Shown: piece after piece, positions 9,300-17,865 of the stretch | Position numbering within the stretch: position 1 is the stretch's first letter | Layout: every line of letters starts with the position of its first letter | Origin: Hydrogenophaga pseudoflava NBRC 102511 | Lineage (GTDB): Bacteria; Pseudomonadota; Gammaproteobacteria; Burkholderiales; Burkholderiaceae_C | Assembly (NCBI RefSeq): GCF_001592285.1 | Contig: NZ_BCWQ01000005.1 | Coordinates: forward strand, 1-64,000 | Length of the DNA stretch: 64,000 bases | Reading direction: 5' to 3' | Position numbers and translations under genes: made by a program | The notes under the pieces: generated by a model | What the model was told of the DNA's origin: nothing | Database searches by the model: none | Seen by the model: the letters and a program-made list of their open reading frames with translations, nothing else

Positions 9300-10427
9300 T
9301 CAGCGCACGGTCCGCCGGCGGACCACCGCCTGGGAGAGGATTTCCAGTGCCTGCACCGAGTCGCCCCAGCCGAGGCAGGCGTCGGTGATGCTCTGGCCGT
9401 AGGCCAGTTTGTTCACGTCGTCCTTGCCCGGTGTGAACTTCTGGGCACCGGCCTCGATGTGGCTTTCGATCATGACGCCGAACACGCTCTTGCTGCCAGC
9501 GGCCATCTGCTGACCGATGTCGCGCGCCACCTCCAGTTGCTTCTCGTGCTGCTTGCTGCTGTTGGCATGGCTGCAGTCGACCATCAGGCGCGGCGTCAGC
9601 TTGGCGGCCTCCAGCTCCTTGACCGCTGCAGCGACACTGGCGGCGTCGTAGTTCGGCGTCTTGCCTCCGCGCAGAATGACGTGGCAGTCCTTGTTGCCGT
9701 TGGTCTGCACGATGGCGACCTGGCCGTTCTTGTGCACCGAAAGGAAGTGGTGGCCGCGCGCCGCGGCCTGGATGGCATCTGTCGCGATCTTGATGTTGCC
9801 GTCGGTGCCGTTCTTGAAGCCGATCGGTGCCGACAGGCCCGAGGCCAGCTCGCGGTGCACCTGGCTTTCGGTGGTGCGCGCACCGATGGCACCCCAGGCG
9901 ATCAGGTCACCGATGTACTGCGGGCTGATCACGTCCAGGAACTCGCTGCCGGCCGGTAGGCCCTGGCGGTTGATCTCGATGAGCAGTTGGCGCGCGATGC
10001 GCAGGCCTTCGTCGATGCGGTAGCTCTCGTCGAGGTAGGGATCGTTGATCAGCCCCTTCCAGCCCACCGTCGTGCGCGGCTTCTCGAAGTAGACGCGCAT
10101 CACTATTTCCAGCGTGTCGGCGTACTTCTCGCGCAGCGGCTTGAGGCGGCGGGCGTAGTCGAGCGCGGCGGCCGGGTCGTGGATCGAGCAGGGACCGATG
10201 ATGACCAGCAGGCGGTCGTCCTTGCCGTGCAGGATGTCGTGGATGCGGCTGCGGGTCTGCTTGATGAGGGTTTCAACCGGCGTGCCGGCGATGGGGAAGA
10301 AGCGGATGAGGTGTTCGGGCGGCGGGAGCACGGTGATGTCCTTGATGCGCTGGTCGTCGGTCTGGCTGGTCTTGTCGGCAGGCCGCGCATACCAGGCATC
10401 GCTGGTGGTCGTGTTCTTGGCGTTCAT
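9300..10427 (-). CDS. aroG: 3-deoxy-7-phosphoheptulonate synthase (class I)
   Basis: DAHP synthase condenses phosphoenolpyruvate with erythrose 4-phosphate, the first step of the shikimate pathway to Phe, Tyr and Trp. The 375-residue protein is full length for the AroF/G/H type. Visible motifs are the phosphoenolpyruvate/metal segment IGPCSIHDP, the family signature RVYFEKPRTTVGWKGL, GARTTESQVHRELASG, and metal ligands in MVDCSHANSSKQ and MIESHIEAG. Which amino acid inhibits it cannot be read directly. The gene is preceded by a leader peptide rich in Phe, Tyr and Trp and by an intrinsic terminator ending 36 bases before the ATG, so transcription is probably controlled by attenuation. Shine-Dalgarno: GAGGAGC. 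Confidence 0.97.
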   Translation of the reverse strand: MNAKNTTTSDAWYARPADKTSQTDDQRIKDITVLPPPEHLIRFFPIAGTPVETLIKQTRSRIHDILHGKDDRLLVIIGPCSIHDPAAALDYARRLKPLREKYADTLEIVMRVYFEKPRTTVGWKGLINDPYLDESYRIDEGLRIARQLLIEINRQGLPAGSEFLDVISPQYIGDLIAWGAIGARTTESQVHRELASGLSAPIGFKNGTDGNIKIATDAIQAAARGHHFLSVHKNGQVAIVQTNGNKDCHVILRGGKTPNYDAASVAAAVKELEAAKLTPRLMVDCSHANSSKQHEKQLEVARDIGQQMAAGSKSVFGVMIESHIEAGAQKFTPGKDDVNKLAYGQSITDACLGWGDSVQALEILSQAVVRRRTVR

Positions 10428-10468
10428 CGAAAGCTCCTCGCAGGGTTGGAAAGTGAACAGGTGAAAAA

Positions 10469-10497
10469 AAACCGCCGGGCTGGAGGCCCGGCGGTTT
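10469..10497 (-). terminator. Intrinsic terminator (attenuator) before aroG
   Basis: On the minus strand the arms AAACCGCCGGGC (10497-10486) and GCCCGGCGGTTT (10480-10469) form a 12-bp stem with a 5-base loop, directly followed by a run of U. It sits between the leader peptide stop codon (27 bases upstream) and the aroG start codon, the exact position of an attenuator. The 5' arm (CCGCCGGG) can alternatively pair with CCCGGCGG inside the leader coding region (10550-10543), which would form an antiterminator. Confidence 0.88.
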
Positions 10498-10523
10498 CGG
10501 AGGTTCTGGGTTTCTTGGCGCGC

Positions 10524-10601
10524 TTACACCCTTGCCTCTCGTCCGCCGGGGACAGAGAACCAAAAGTAAAAGCCAAAAAAGATGGCGGCGCGGGTTTGCA
10601 T
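10524..10601 (-). CDS. Aromatic amino-acid leader peptide of aroG
   Basis: A 25-codon open frame starts with ATG at 10601 and ends with TAA at 10524. Residues 8-15 read FFGFYFWF: five Phe, one Tyr and one Trp in eight codons. This is the hallmark of a transcription-attenuation leader, where ribosome stalling at scarce aminoacyl-tRNAs chooses between antiterminator and terminator. Codons 4-6 (CGC GCC GCC) can pair with codons 18-20 (CCC GGC GGA), and the latter can instead pair with the terminator's 5' arm, giving the 1:2, 2:3 and 3:4 structures of a classical attenuator. A Shine-Dalgarno is not obvious. The peptide itself should have no other function. Confidence 0.85.
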   Translation of the reverse strand: MQTRAAIFFGFYFWFSVPGGREARV

Positions 10602-10650
10602 GGCTGACGACTGTATCACAGCGGTTTTGACAAGCGTCTTACAAACCGGG

Positions 10651-12111
10651 TCAGGCGGTCCCGCCGACGGTCAGACCATCGATGCGCAGCGTGGGTTGGC
10701 CAACCCCCACCGGCACGCTCTGGCCTTCCTTGCCGCAGGTGCCGACGCCACTGTCCAGACGCATGTCGTTGCCAATCATGCTGATCTTCTTGAGCGACTC
10801 GGGGCCACTGCCGACCAGGGTCGCCCCCTTGACCGGGTACTGGATCTTTCCGTTCTCGACCCAGTACGCCTGGCTGGCGGAAAAGACGAACTTGCCGCTG
10901 GTGATGTCCACCTGGCCGCCCCCGAAGTTGGTGGCGTACAGGCCCTTCTTGATCGACGCCACGATCTCGTCCGGGCTCTTGTCGCCACCCAGCATGTAGG
11001 TGTTGGTCATGCGCGGCATGGGCACATGGGCGTAGCTTTCGCGGCGGCCGTTGCCGGTGGGCTTGACGCCCATCAGGCGCGCGTTCATCGCATCCTGGAT
11101 GTAACCCTTGAGGATGCCGTCCTCAATCAGCACGTTCTTCTGTGTGGTGTGGCCCTCATCGTCGACGTTGAGCGAGCCGCGGCGGTCGGCAATGGTGCCG
11201 TCGTCCAGCACCGTCACGCCCTTGGCTGCCACGCGCTGGCCGATGCGGCCGCTGAACGCGCTGGAGCCCTTGCGGTTGAAGTCGCCCTCCAACCCGTGAC
11301 CCACGGCCTCGTGCAGCAGCACACCGGGCCAGCCCGGGCCGAGCACCACCGTCATCTCGCCGGCCGGCGCCGGGCGGGCATCCAGGTTGGTCAGCGCCGA
11401 CTGCACCGCCTCGTCCACGTAGCCGCTCACCACAGCGTCGTCGAAGTAGGCCAGACCGAAGCGGCCACCGCCGCCCGAGCTGCCCATCTCGCGGCGCCCC
11501 TTCTGTTCCGCGATCACCGTCACCGACAGCCGCACCAGCGGACGCACATCGGCCGCCACCGTGCCGTCGGCGCGCGCGATCAGCACCACGTCGTGCTCGG
11601 CGGCCAGCCCGGCCATCACCTGCACCACGCGCGGGTCACGCGCCTTGGCCAGCTTCTCCACCTTTTCCAGCAGGGCGATCTTGGCCGCGCTGTCGAGCGT
11701 GCCGATCGGGTCGAGCCCTGGATAAAGCGAACGCGACTTCGAAGTCTTGGCGGCTGGCACACGGACCTTGCGGCTCTGACCCTGGCCGGAAATCGAGCGG
11801 ACCGTGTGCGCCGCGTCCAGCAGCGAGTCCCAGGACAGGTCGTCGGAATAGGCGAAAGCGGTCTTCTCGCCGCTGACGGCGCGCACGCCGACCCCTTGGT
11901 CGATGCTGAAGCTGCCGGTCTTGACGATGCCCTCCTCCAGGCTCCAGCCCTCGCTGCGCGTGGTCTGGAAGTAGAGGTCGGCGTCGTCGACGCCGTGCGA
12001 GGTCATCTCGCCCAGCGCACGCTGCAGGTGGGACATGCTCAGGCCGTAGGGGGTGAGCAACAGGCTTTCGGCGGTGGCCAGTCGGGCCAGGGTGGGTTCG
12101 CGGGCAATCAT
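10651..12111 (-). CDS. tldD: Metalloprotease TldD
   Basis: TldD pairs with TldE/PmbA as a zinc protease that degrades unfolded peptides and in some species matures microcins or acts on gyrase inhibitors. The 486-residue length is typical. The zinc motif HEAVGH (residues 267-272, HExxxH form) is followed by GLEGDFNRKGSSAF, and a cysteine near the end (GVGTCGKEGQ) lies in the usual metal-binding region. The partner tldE is not in this window. The aroG leader begins 50 bases downstream, so aroG could receive read-through transcription from tldD. Confidence 0.95.
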   Translation of the reverse strand: MIAREPTLARLATAESLLLTPYGLSMSHLQRALGEMTSHGVDDADLYFQTTRSEGWSLEEGIVKTGSFSIDQGVGVRAVSGEKTAFAYSDDLSWDSLLDAAHTVRSISGQGQSRKVRVPAAKTSKSRSLYPGLDPIGTLDSAAKIALLEKVEKLAKARDPRVVQVMAGLAAEHDVVLIARADGTVAADVRPLVRLSVTVIAEQKGRREMGSSGGGGRFGLAYFDDAVVSGYVDEAVQSALTNLDARPAPAGEMTVVLGPGWPGVLLHEAVGHGLEGDFNRKGSSAFSGRIGQRVAAKGVTVLDDGTIADRRGSLNVDDEGHTTQKNVLIEDGILKGYIQDAMNARLMGVKPTGNGRRESYAHVPMPRMTNTYMLGGDKSPDEIVASIKKGLYATNFGGGQVDITSGKFVFSASQAYWVENGKIQYPVKGATLVGSGPESLKKISMIGNDMRLDSGVGTCGKEGQSVPVGVGQPTLRIDGLTVGGTA

Positions 12112-12171
12112 GGGTCGATTGTAGGAAGCCGGGCGCCAGAGCGCCTGCCGCCGGTCGTGACCCCGGGCGGA

Positions 12172-13074
12172 TCAGTGGGATTGCCCGGCCTGCCCGCGCA
12201 GCAGCGGCAGCAGGGTGCCGTCGTCGCGGTCGGCCAGTCCGGCGGCGCGGGCCTGGGCGAACACGGCCGCCGCCCGCGCGCCGAGCGGGCCGTCGAAGCC
12301 GGCCTGCCGGGCGGCCTCGACCGCCAGCCGCGTGTCCTTTTCCAGCAGGGTCACGTGCGCGCGGGGTTCGAAATCGCCGGCGATCGCACGGCGCATGCGG
12401 TCCGAGCCGATCCAGCTCTGGCCGCTGGACTGCTCGATCACGTCCAGCGTGGTGCCCAGGTCCAGCCCCATGCGGTCGGCCAGCGCCAGTACCTCGGCCG
12501 CGCCGACGAGGTTGATGCCCGCCAGCAGGTTGTTGACCAGCTTGGTGCGGGCGCCGTCGCCCACGCGCCCGCTGATGACGAAGCGGCGCGAGGACAACCG
12601 GGCCAGAAGCGCTTCGTGGCGCTGCAGCAAGGGTTCCGGTGCGGCCAGCATCAGGCTCATGCTGCCGTCGCGCGCCCGCGCCGGGCCGCCCGACATGGGA
12701 GCATCGATGCAGCCGATGCCATGCTCCGCCAGGCGGGCGGCCAGGGCCTCGGTGTCCTGCGGCGCGATGGTGGGGCAGAGCATCACTGTCTGGCCGGCGC
12801 GCATGCGAGAGGCCGCGCCGTCGGTGCCAAACAGCACATCGTGCGACTGCTGCGCATCCACGACACAAACGATCAGGACGCCGCCGTCTTCCAGCACAGA
12901 AGCCGCCAGCGACGGCGTGTCGGCCAGTTCGGCGCCGGCCACAAGGGCCTGCTGCTGCCGCGCGGAATCGATATCGCAGACCACCACGGCCGTGCCGGCC
13001 TCGCACATGCGCTCCACCATGGCGCCGCCCATGTTGCCGGCGCCGACGACCACGACGGGAAAGGACGGGGTCAT
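12172..13074 (-). CDS. 3-hydroxyisobutyrate-dehydrogenase-family oxidoreductase
   Basis: A 300-residue beta-hydroxyacid dehydrogenase. The N-terminal Rossmann fold carries VVVVGAGNMGGAMVERM, and CDIDSARQQ follows at the cofactor-discriminating position. The substrate-binding motif is DAPMSGGPARARDGSMS and the catalytic lysine lies in TKLVNNLLAG. The family oxidises or reduces small beta-hydroxyacids such as 3-hydroxyisobutyrate, tartronate semialdehyde or related compounds; the substrate here is not determined. The ATG overlaps the rodA stop by one base (TGATG), so it is likely co-transcribed with rodA, although no metabolic link is evident. Confidence 0.87.
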   Translation of the reverse strand: MTPSFPVVVVGAGNMGGAMVERMCEAGTAVVVCDIDSARQQQALVAGAELADTPSLAASVLEDGGVLIVCVVDAQQSHDVLFGTDGAASRMRAGQTVMLCPTIAPQDTEALAARLAEHGIGCIDAPMSGGPARARDGSMSLMLAAPEPLLQRHEALLARLSSRRFVISGRVGDGARTKLVNNLLAGINLVGAAEVLALADRMGLDLGTTLDVIEQSSGQSWIGSDRMRRAIAGDFEPRAHVTLLEKDTRLAVEAARQAGFDGPLGARAAAVFAQARAAGLADRDDGTLLPLLRGQAGQSH

Positions 13075-14228
13075 CACGATTGCATGAGTCGTTTGGACTT
13101 GGCAATCGACATCAGGATGCCCAGCCCCACGCCCATCGTGACCATGGCCGTGCCGCCGTAGCTGATGAAGGGCAGCGGCACCCCCACCACCGGCAGGATG
13201 CCGCTGACCATGCCCATGTTGACGAAGGCGTAGACGAAGATGTTGAGCGTCATGGCGCCGGCCAGCAGGCGCGCGAACAGGGTCGGCGCCTCCATCGCGA
13301 CGGTCAGGCCGCGCACGATCAGGAAGATGAACCCCGCCATCAGGCCCAGGGTGCCCACGAGGCCGAACTCTTCGGAAAACGCGGCGTAGATGAAGTCGGT
13401 GGTGCGCTCGGGAATGAACTCCAGGTGGGTCTGCGTGCCCTGCATGAAGCCCTTGCCCCACACGCCGCCAGAGCCGATGGCGATCATGCCCTGGATGATG
13501 TGGAAGCCCTTGCCCAGTGGGTCCTTGAACGGGTCTAGCAGGGTGCAGACGCGCTGGCGCTGGTACTCGTGCAGCACCTTCCAGTCGACGTCCGGTGCGC
13601 ACCACTGGGGCTCCATGATGATCAGCGTGACGATGCCGACCGCCGCCAGCAGCACGGGCGGGATGATCAGCTTCCAGCTCAGGCCGGCAAAGAAGATCAC
13701 CGCCAGGCCCGAGGCCAGCACCAGCAGCGTGGTGCCCAGGTCGGGCTGCTTGAGGATCAGGAAGGCCGGCACCGCCAGCAGCAGCCCCGCCATGGCGAAG
13801 TCCAGCGGTTTGAGCATGCCCTCGCGGCGCTGGAACCACCAGGCCAGCATCAGCGGCATGGCCACCTTCATCAGCTCGCTGGGCTGGATCACGATGCCCA
13901 CATTGATCCAGCGCGTGGCGCCTTTCTTGGTGATGCCGAACAGCTCCACCCCCAGCAGCAGCATCACGCCGACCACGTACATCGGCACCGCCAGCGCCAT
14001 CAGCCGCTGCGGCGGCACCTGGGAGACGGTGAACAGCACCACAGCGGCCAGCAGCATGTTGCGGCCATGGCTGGTGAAGCGCGTGCCGTGGTCGAAGCCG
14101 ACCGAGTACATGGTCATCAGGCCCGCGCCGGCCAGCAGCAGGATGGCCAGCGCCAGCGGTCCGTCAAAGCCCTGGAAGATGGGTCGGATGCGTTGCCAGA
14201 GCGAAGGTTTGTCGAGTACGGCGGCCAT
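13074..14228 (-). CDS. rodA: Rod-shape SEDS glycosyltransferase RodA
   Basis: RodA polymerises lipid II into glycan strands during cell elongation together with a class B penicillin-binding protein. It is a polytopic inner-membrane protein of 384 residues with about ten membrane segments. SEDS landmarks include RWINVGIVIQPSELMKVAMP, LKQPDLGTTLLV, PERTTDFIYAAFSEEFG and LPFISYGGTAMV. In many proteobacteria rodA follows mrdA and mreBCD; here the upstream neighbour is a divergent esterase 23 bases away and none of those partners is present, so the elongation genes are split. Distinguished from ftsW by length and by the separate ftsW in the dcw cluster. Confidence 0.95.
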   Translation of the reverse strand: MAAVLDKPSLWQRIRPIFQGFDGPLALAILLLAGAGLMTMYSVGFDHGTRFTSHGRNMLLAAVVLFTVSQVPPQRLMALAVPMYVVGVMLLLGVELFGITKKGATRWINVGIVIQPSELMKVAMPLMLAWWFQRREGMLKPLDFAMAGLLLAVPAFLILKQPDLGTTLLVLASGLAVIFFAGLSWKLIIPPVLLAAVGIVTLIIMEPQWCAPDVDWKVLHEYQRQRVCTLLDPFKDPLGKGFHIIQGMIAIGSGGVWGKGFMQGTQTHLEFIPERTTDFIYAAFSEEFGLVGTLGLMAGFIFLIVRGLTVAMEAPTLFARLLAGAMTLNIFVYAFVNMGMVSGILPVVGVPLPFISYGGTAMVTMGVGLGILMSIAKSKRLMQS

Positions 14229-14251
14229 GAGGCAGCCATTATCCTTCCGGC

Positions 14252-14878
14252 ATGCACACCCCTCCCCGCCCTCCGGTCAGCCACCTGCTCTATCTGCACG
14301 GTTTCCGCTCCTCGCCGCAATCGGCCAAGGCCCTGCTGGTGGCCGAGCGGGTGCGCTCGCAGCACCCGGGCGTGGTCTGGTGCTGCCCGCAGCTGCCGCC
14401 GTCCCCGCGCGAAGCCGCGGACCTGATGCGGCGGCTCACAGACGGCTGGCCGGCCGACCGCATGGCCGTCATCGGCTCTTCGCTGGGCGGCTTCTACGCC
14501 CGCTGGCTGTCGCTGCAACGGGGCTGCGTGGCGGCCTTGCTCAACCCGGCGCCATTTCCGCAGCGCGATCTGGCGAAGTACATCGGCGAACACCCGGTCT
14601 GGCAGAACCCGGACGAACACATTTTTTTCCGGGCCGAGTTCGTGGACGAGCTGGTGGCGCTGGCCGGCGACATCTCCCGGCTGGCGCCAGCCCAACCGAT
14701 CACTCCCGACCGCCTCTTCGCAATCGTCTCCGAGCAGGACGAGGTACTGGACTGGCGCGAAATGATGACCTTCTGCGCAGGCGGCAGCATCCACCGCCTG
14801 CCAGAAGGCGACCACGCCATTTCCGACTTCGACCGGCACATCGACCGGCTGTTCCAGTTTCTTGGGCTGGCAGCCTGA
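14252..14878 (+). CDS. YqiA/YcfP-family alpha/beta-fold esterase
   Basis: A 208-residue serine hydrolase of the YqiA type. The start YLHGFRSSPQSAKA is the family's oxyanion/strand-1 signature, the nucleophile is the serine in GSSLGG, and the acid/histidine partners are likely in SEQDEVLDW and EGDHAISDF. E. coli YqiA hydrolyses short acyl esters; the natural substrate is unknown. It is soluble, with no signal peptide. It is divergent from rodA and lies 39 bases before the ribonuclease gene, so may share its transcript. Confidence 0.88.
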   Translation: MHTPPRPPVSHLLYLHGFRSSPQSAKALLVAERVRSQHPGVVWCCPQLPPSPREAADLMRRLTDGWPADRMAVIGSSLGGFYARWLSLQRGCVAALLNPAPFPQRDLAKYIGEHPVWQNPDEHIFFRAEFVDELVALAGDISRLAPAQPITPDRLFAIVSEQDEVLDWREMMTFCAGGSIHRLPEGDHAISDFDRHIDRLFQFLGLAA

Positions 14879-14917
14879 GACGAGGAACGCCCTGCCCTGC
14901 GTGGGACAATCGCGCCC

Positions 14918-16963
14918 ATGCACATCCTGTTCGACGAAGCCGGCAAGCTGATGACCGGCCGCCTCATGTCCGAAGCCGAGAGCTCCCTGCAGGTGGAGCT
15001 CGATTCGGGCAAGCGCGTGAAGGTCAAGCTGGCCAACACCCTGCTGCGTTTCGAGAAGCCCGCCCCCGCCCAGCTCATGCCTGCCGCCACCGCCCTGGCC
15101 GCCACCATGGAACTGGAGCTGGCCTACGAGTTCGCGCCCGAGGACGAGTTCGGCTTCGCCGACCTGGCCGCCGACTACTTCAGCGACCCGGCCACCACCG
15201 AGCAGCAGGTGGCGGCGCTGATCTGCCTGCAGGGCGCGCCGCACTACTTCCGCCGCGCCGGCAAGGGCCGTTACAAGAAGGCGCCGGCCGAGGTCGTGGC
15301 CCAGGCGCTCGCCGCCATCGAAAAGAAGAAGCAGATCCAGGCGCAGATCGACGCCTGGGCGGCCGAGCTGGTCGCCGGCACCTGCCCCGAGCCGGTGCGC
15401 GCGCAGCTCTACAAGATCCTGTTCAAGCCGGACAAGAATGCGCCCGAATACAAGGCCGTGGTCGAGGCCGCGCGCAGCAGCCACCTCAACCCGCTGGCCC
15501 TGCTGGAAAAGGCCGGCGCCATCACCAGCGCCTACCAGTTCCACTGGCAGCGCTTCCTGTTCGACCAGTTCCCCAAGGGCACGGGCTTCCCGGCCCTGCA
15601 GGCACCGGCCATCACCGACGAGCTGCCGGTGGCCGCGGTGCAGGCCTTCTCCATCGACGACTCGCACACCACCGAGATCGACGATGCGCTCTCGCTGCAG
15701 GGGCTGGGCAGCGGCACGGTCACGCTGGGCATCCACATCGCGGCGCCGGGCCTGGCGATCAAACCGGACGACGCCATCGACCACGTGGCACGCCAGCGCC
15801 TGTCCACGGTCTACATGCCGGGCCACAAGATCACCATGCTGCCCGACGAGGTGGTGCAGCGCTACACGCTGGAGGCCGGGCGCGACTGTCCGGCGGTGTC
15901 GCTGTACGTGAGCTTCGACGAAGCGACCCTGGAGATCAGGGACAGCCGCACCGCGCTGGAGCGCGTGCCCATTGCGCACAACCTGCGCCACGACCAGCTC
16001 GACAGCGTGATCACCGAATCCTGGCTGAACGGCGAGTCGCCGGTCGACGCGGCGGGTGGCGAGATCGCCGCGCTGCAGCCGCAGCTGGCCTTCATCTTCC
16101 GCCTCGCCGGGCACCTGAAGGCCCAGCGCGAGGTGGTGCGTGGCAAGCCCGAGACGTTCACCCGGCCCGACTACACCTTCAAGCTGCAGGGCATGGCGGG
16201 CGACGAGCCCGACGGCAGCGAGACCGTGGTGATCGGCACCCGCTCGCGCGGCGCCCCTCTGGACCTGATGGTGGCCGAAGCCATGATCCTGGCCAACAGC
16301 CACTGGGGCCAGTGGCTGGCCGCCTGCGGCGTGCCCGGCATCTACCGCAGCCAGGCCAGCCTGGCGCCCGGCGTCAAGGTGCGCATGGGCACCAAGGTCG
16401 CGCCGCACGCCGGCCTCGGCGTCAAGGCCTACGCCTGGAGCACCTCGCCCCTGCGCCGCTACGTGGACTTGGTCAACCAGTGGCAGATCATTGCCTGCGC
16501 CCGCCATGGCACCACGGCCGCGCTGGCCGCACCGTTCAAGCCCAAGGACGCCAATCTGTTCGCCATCATCAGCGGCTTCGACGCGGCCTACACCGCCTAC
16601 AACGGTTTCCAGAACGGCATGGAACGCTTCTGGACGCTCAAGCACCTGCAGCAGGTGGGCATCACCGAGCTGACGGCCACGCTGATCAAGGACAACCTGG
16701 TGCGCGCCGACACCCTGCCGCTGGTGTTGCCCGTGCTGGGCGCCGAGGGACTGCCTCGCGGCGCCCATGTGCGCGTGCGCCTGGGCGCCATCGATGAGAT
16801 CGCGCTGGATGTGTCGGGCACCGTGGTCGAGCGGCTGGACGGGCCGGTCGAAGCGCTGGACGAATCGGCCGAGGCAGAGGACGAAGAGCTGGCCGCGCCG
16901 CTGGCCCTGGCCATCGACGTCAACGAAGCCGAGGCCGGTGCCGCCGACCCCGCGGCCTCCTGA
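14918..16963 (+). CDS. RNB-domain exoribonuclease (RNase II/R-like)
   Basis: A 681-residue 3'-5' exoribonuclease. The RNB catalytic core begins near residue 245 with SIDDSHTTEIDDALSL, whose aspartates bind the magnesium ions, and continues with GIHIAAPGLAI and a later RYVDLVNQWQI. The N-terminal part (MHILFDEAGKLMTGRLMSE) is a small beta domain unlike the double cold-shock domains of E. coli RNase R, and no long basic S1 tail is seen; the C-terminus is acidic. It is therefore a shorter RNase II-class enzyme and I do not assign rnr or rnb. It lies upstream of a TonB-like gene with a 22-base gap. Confidence 0.9.
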   Translation: MHILFDEAGKLMTGRLMSEAESSLQVELDSGKRVKVKLANTLLRFEKPAPAQLMPAATALAATMELELAYEFAPEDEFGFADLAADYFSDPATTEQQVAALICLQGAPHYFRRAGKGRYKKAPAEVVAQALAAIEKKKQIQAQIDAWAAELVAGTCPEPVRAQLYKILFKPDKNAPEYKAVVEAARSSHLNPLALLEKAGAITSAYQFHWQRFLFDQFPKGTGFPALQAPAITDELPVAAVQAFSIDDSHTTEIDDALSLQGLGSGTVTLGIHIAAPGLAIKPDDAIDHVARQRLSTVYMPGHKITMLPDEVVQRYTLEAGRDCPAVSLYVSFDEATLEIRDSRTALERVPIAHNLRHDQLDSVITESWLNGESPVDAAGGEIAALQPQLAFIFRLAGHLKAQREVVRGKPETFTRPDYTFKLQGMAGDEPDGSETVVIGTRSRGAPLDLMVAEAMILANSHWGQWLAACGVPGIYRSQASLAPGVKVRMGTKVAPHAGLGVKAYAWSTSPLRRYVDLVNQWQIIACARHGTTAALAAPFKPKDANLFAIISGFDAAYTAYNGFQNGMERFWTLKHLQQVGITELTATLIKDNLVRADTLPLVLPVLGAEGLPRGAHVRVRLGAIDEIALDVSGTVVERLDGPVEALDESAEAEDEELAAPLALAIDVNEAEAGAADPAAS

Positions 16964-16985
16964 CGCTGCACGGATAATCGCGCCC

Positions 16986-17852
16986 GTGAATCCGGTTCTG
17001 AACTTCCTGCGGCGGCTGAGCACGCTCCAGATCGCCCTGGGCATCTCGGTGGCGGTGCATGCCGCCCTGCTCACGGTGCGCTTCGTCGACCCCGAAGGCT
17101 TCAACCGCGTGTTCCAGGACACGCCGCTGGAAGTGATCCTGGTCAACGCGAAGAGCAACGACCGGCCGGACAAGGCGCAGGCCATCGCACAGGCCTCCCT
17201 GGCCGGTGGTGGGGATGTGGAAAAAGGCCGCGCCACCTCGCCCCTGCCGTCCATGCAGCAAGCCCGGATCGGCGACACCCCCGAGAAGGACGAGCAGATG
17301 ATCGAAGCGCTCAAGGAGCGCCAGAGCCAGATCCTGGCCCAGGTCCGGCAACAGCTGGCGAGCATGCCGCCGCCCGATCTGCAGGCCGTCAACCCCAGCC
17401 CGGAATCGGTCGAACGCGAACAGCGCCGGCAGCTGCTGACCAAGCTGCTGGCCGAGATCGAAAAGCGCATCAACGAAGAGAACGCTCGCCCGCGCAAGCG
17501 CTACATCAGCCCTGCCACGCGGGAAGAGGTCTACGCGATCTACTACGACGAACTGCGGCGCCGGATCGAGGACCGCGGCACGACCAACTTCCCCGAGGTG
17601 GCCGGGCGCAAGCTCTATGGCGAGCTGACCATGGTCATCACGGTCAACCACACCGGCGCGGTGCTGGACACCGAGGTGGTCCAGACCTCGGGCACGCTGA
17701 CGCTGGACCGGCGGGCCGAGTCGATCGTGCGCAGCCTGAAGTTCGGCAAGTTCAATGAGGCCATGCGCCGGCGCGCCGACCAGATCGTGGTCGTGTCGCG
17801 CTTCCGGTTCACCCGGGATGCGGGCCTGCAGACCCAGATGAGTTCGCAGTAG
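16986..17852 (+). CDS. TonB-family energy-transducer-like protein
   Basis: A 288-residue protein starting at GTG. It has one N-terminal membrane anchor (LQIALGISVAVHAALLTVRF), a charged coiled-coil-like middle (KERQSQILAQVRQQLA and a Glu/Arg-rich stretch) and a C-terminal TonB-like domain (YGELTMVITVNHTGAVLDTEV to VVSRFRFT). The usual proline/lysine-rich periplasm-spanning linker of TonB is absent, and no exbB or exbD is adjacent, so it may be a TonB-C-domain protein with another envelope role. The GTG is chosen because the membrane segment follows closely. mtgA follows 13 bases after the stop. Confidence 0.82.
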   Translation: MNPVLNFLRRLSTLQIALGISVAVHAALLTVRFVDPEGFNRVFQDTPLEVILVNAKSNDRPDKAQAIAQASLAGGGDVEKGRATSPLPSMQQARIGDTPEKDEQMIEALKERQSQILAQVRQQLASMPPPDLQAVNPSPESVEREQRRQLLTKLLAEIEKRINEENARPRKRYISPATREEVYAIYYDELRRRIEDRGTTNFPEVAGRKLYGELTMVITVNHTGAVLDTEVVQTSGTLTLDRRAESIVRSLKFGKFNEAMRRRADQIVVVSRFRFTRDAGLQTQMSSQ

Positions 17853-17865
17853 GTCGGGAGCGGTG

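Noticed and set aside
13390..16797. A plus-strand frame of more than 1100 codons running through the rodA antisense, the esterase and the RNB gene
   Set aside because: It covers three well-supported genes in other frames; the product is Arg/Ala/Gly-rich with no motif.
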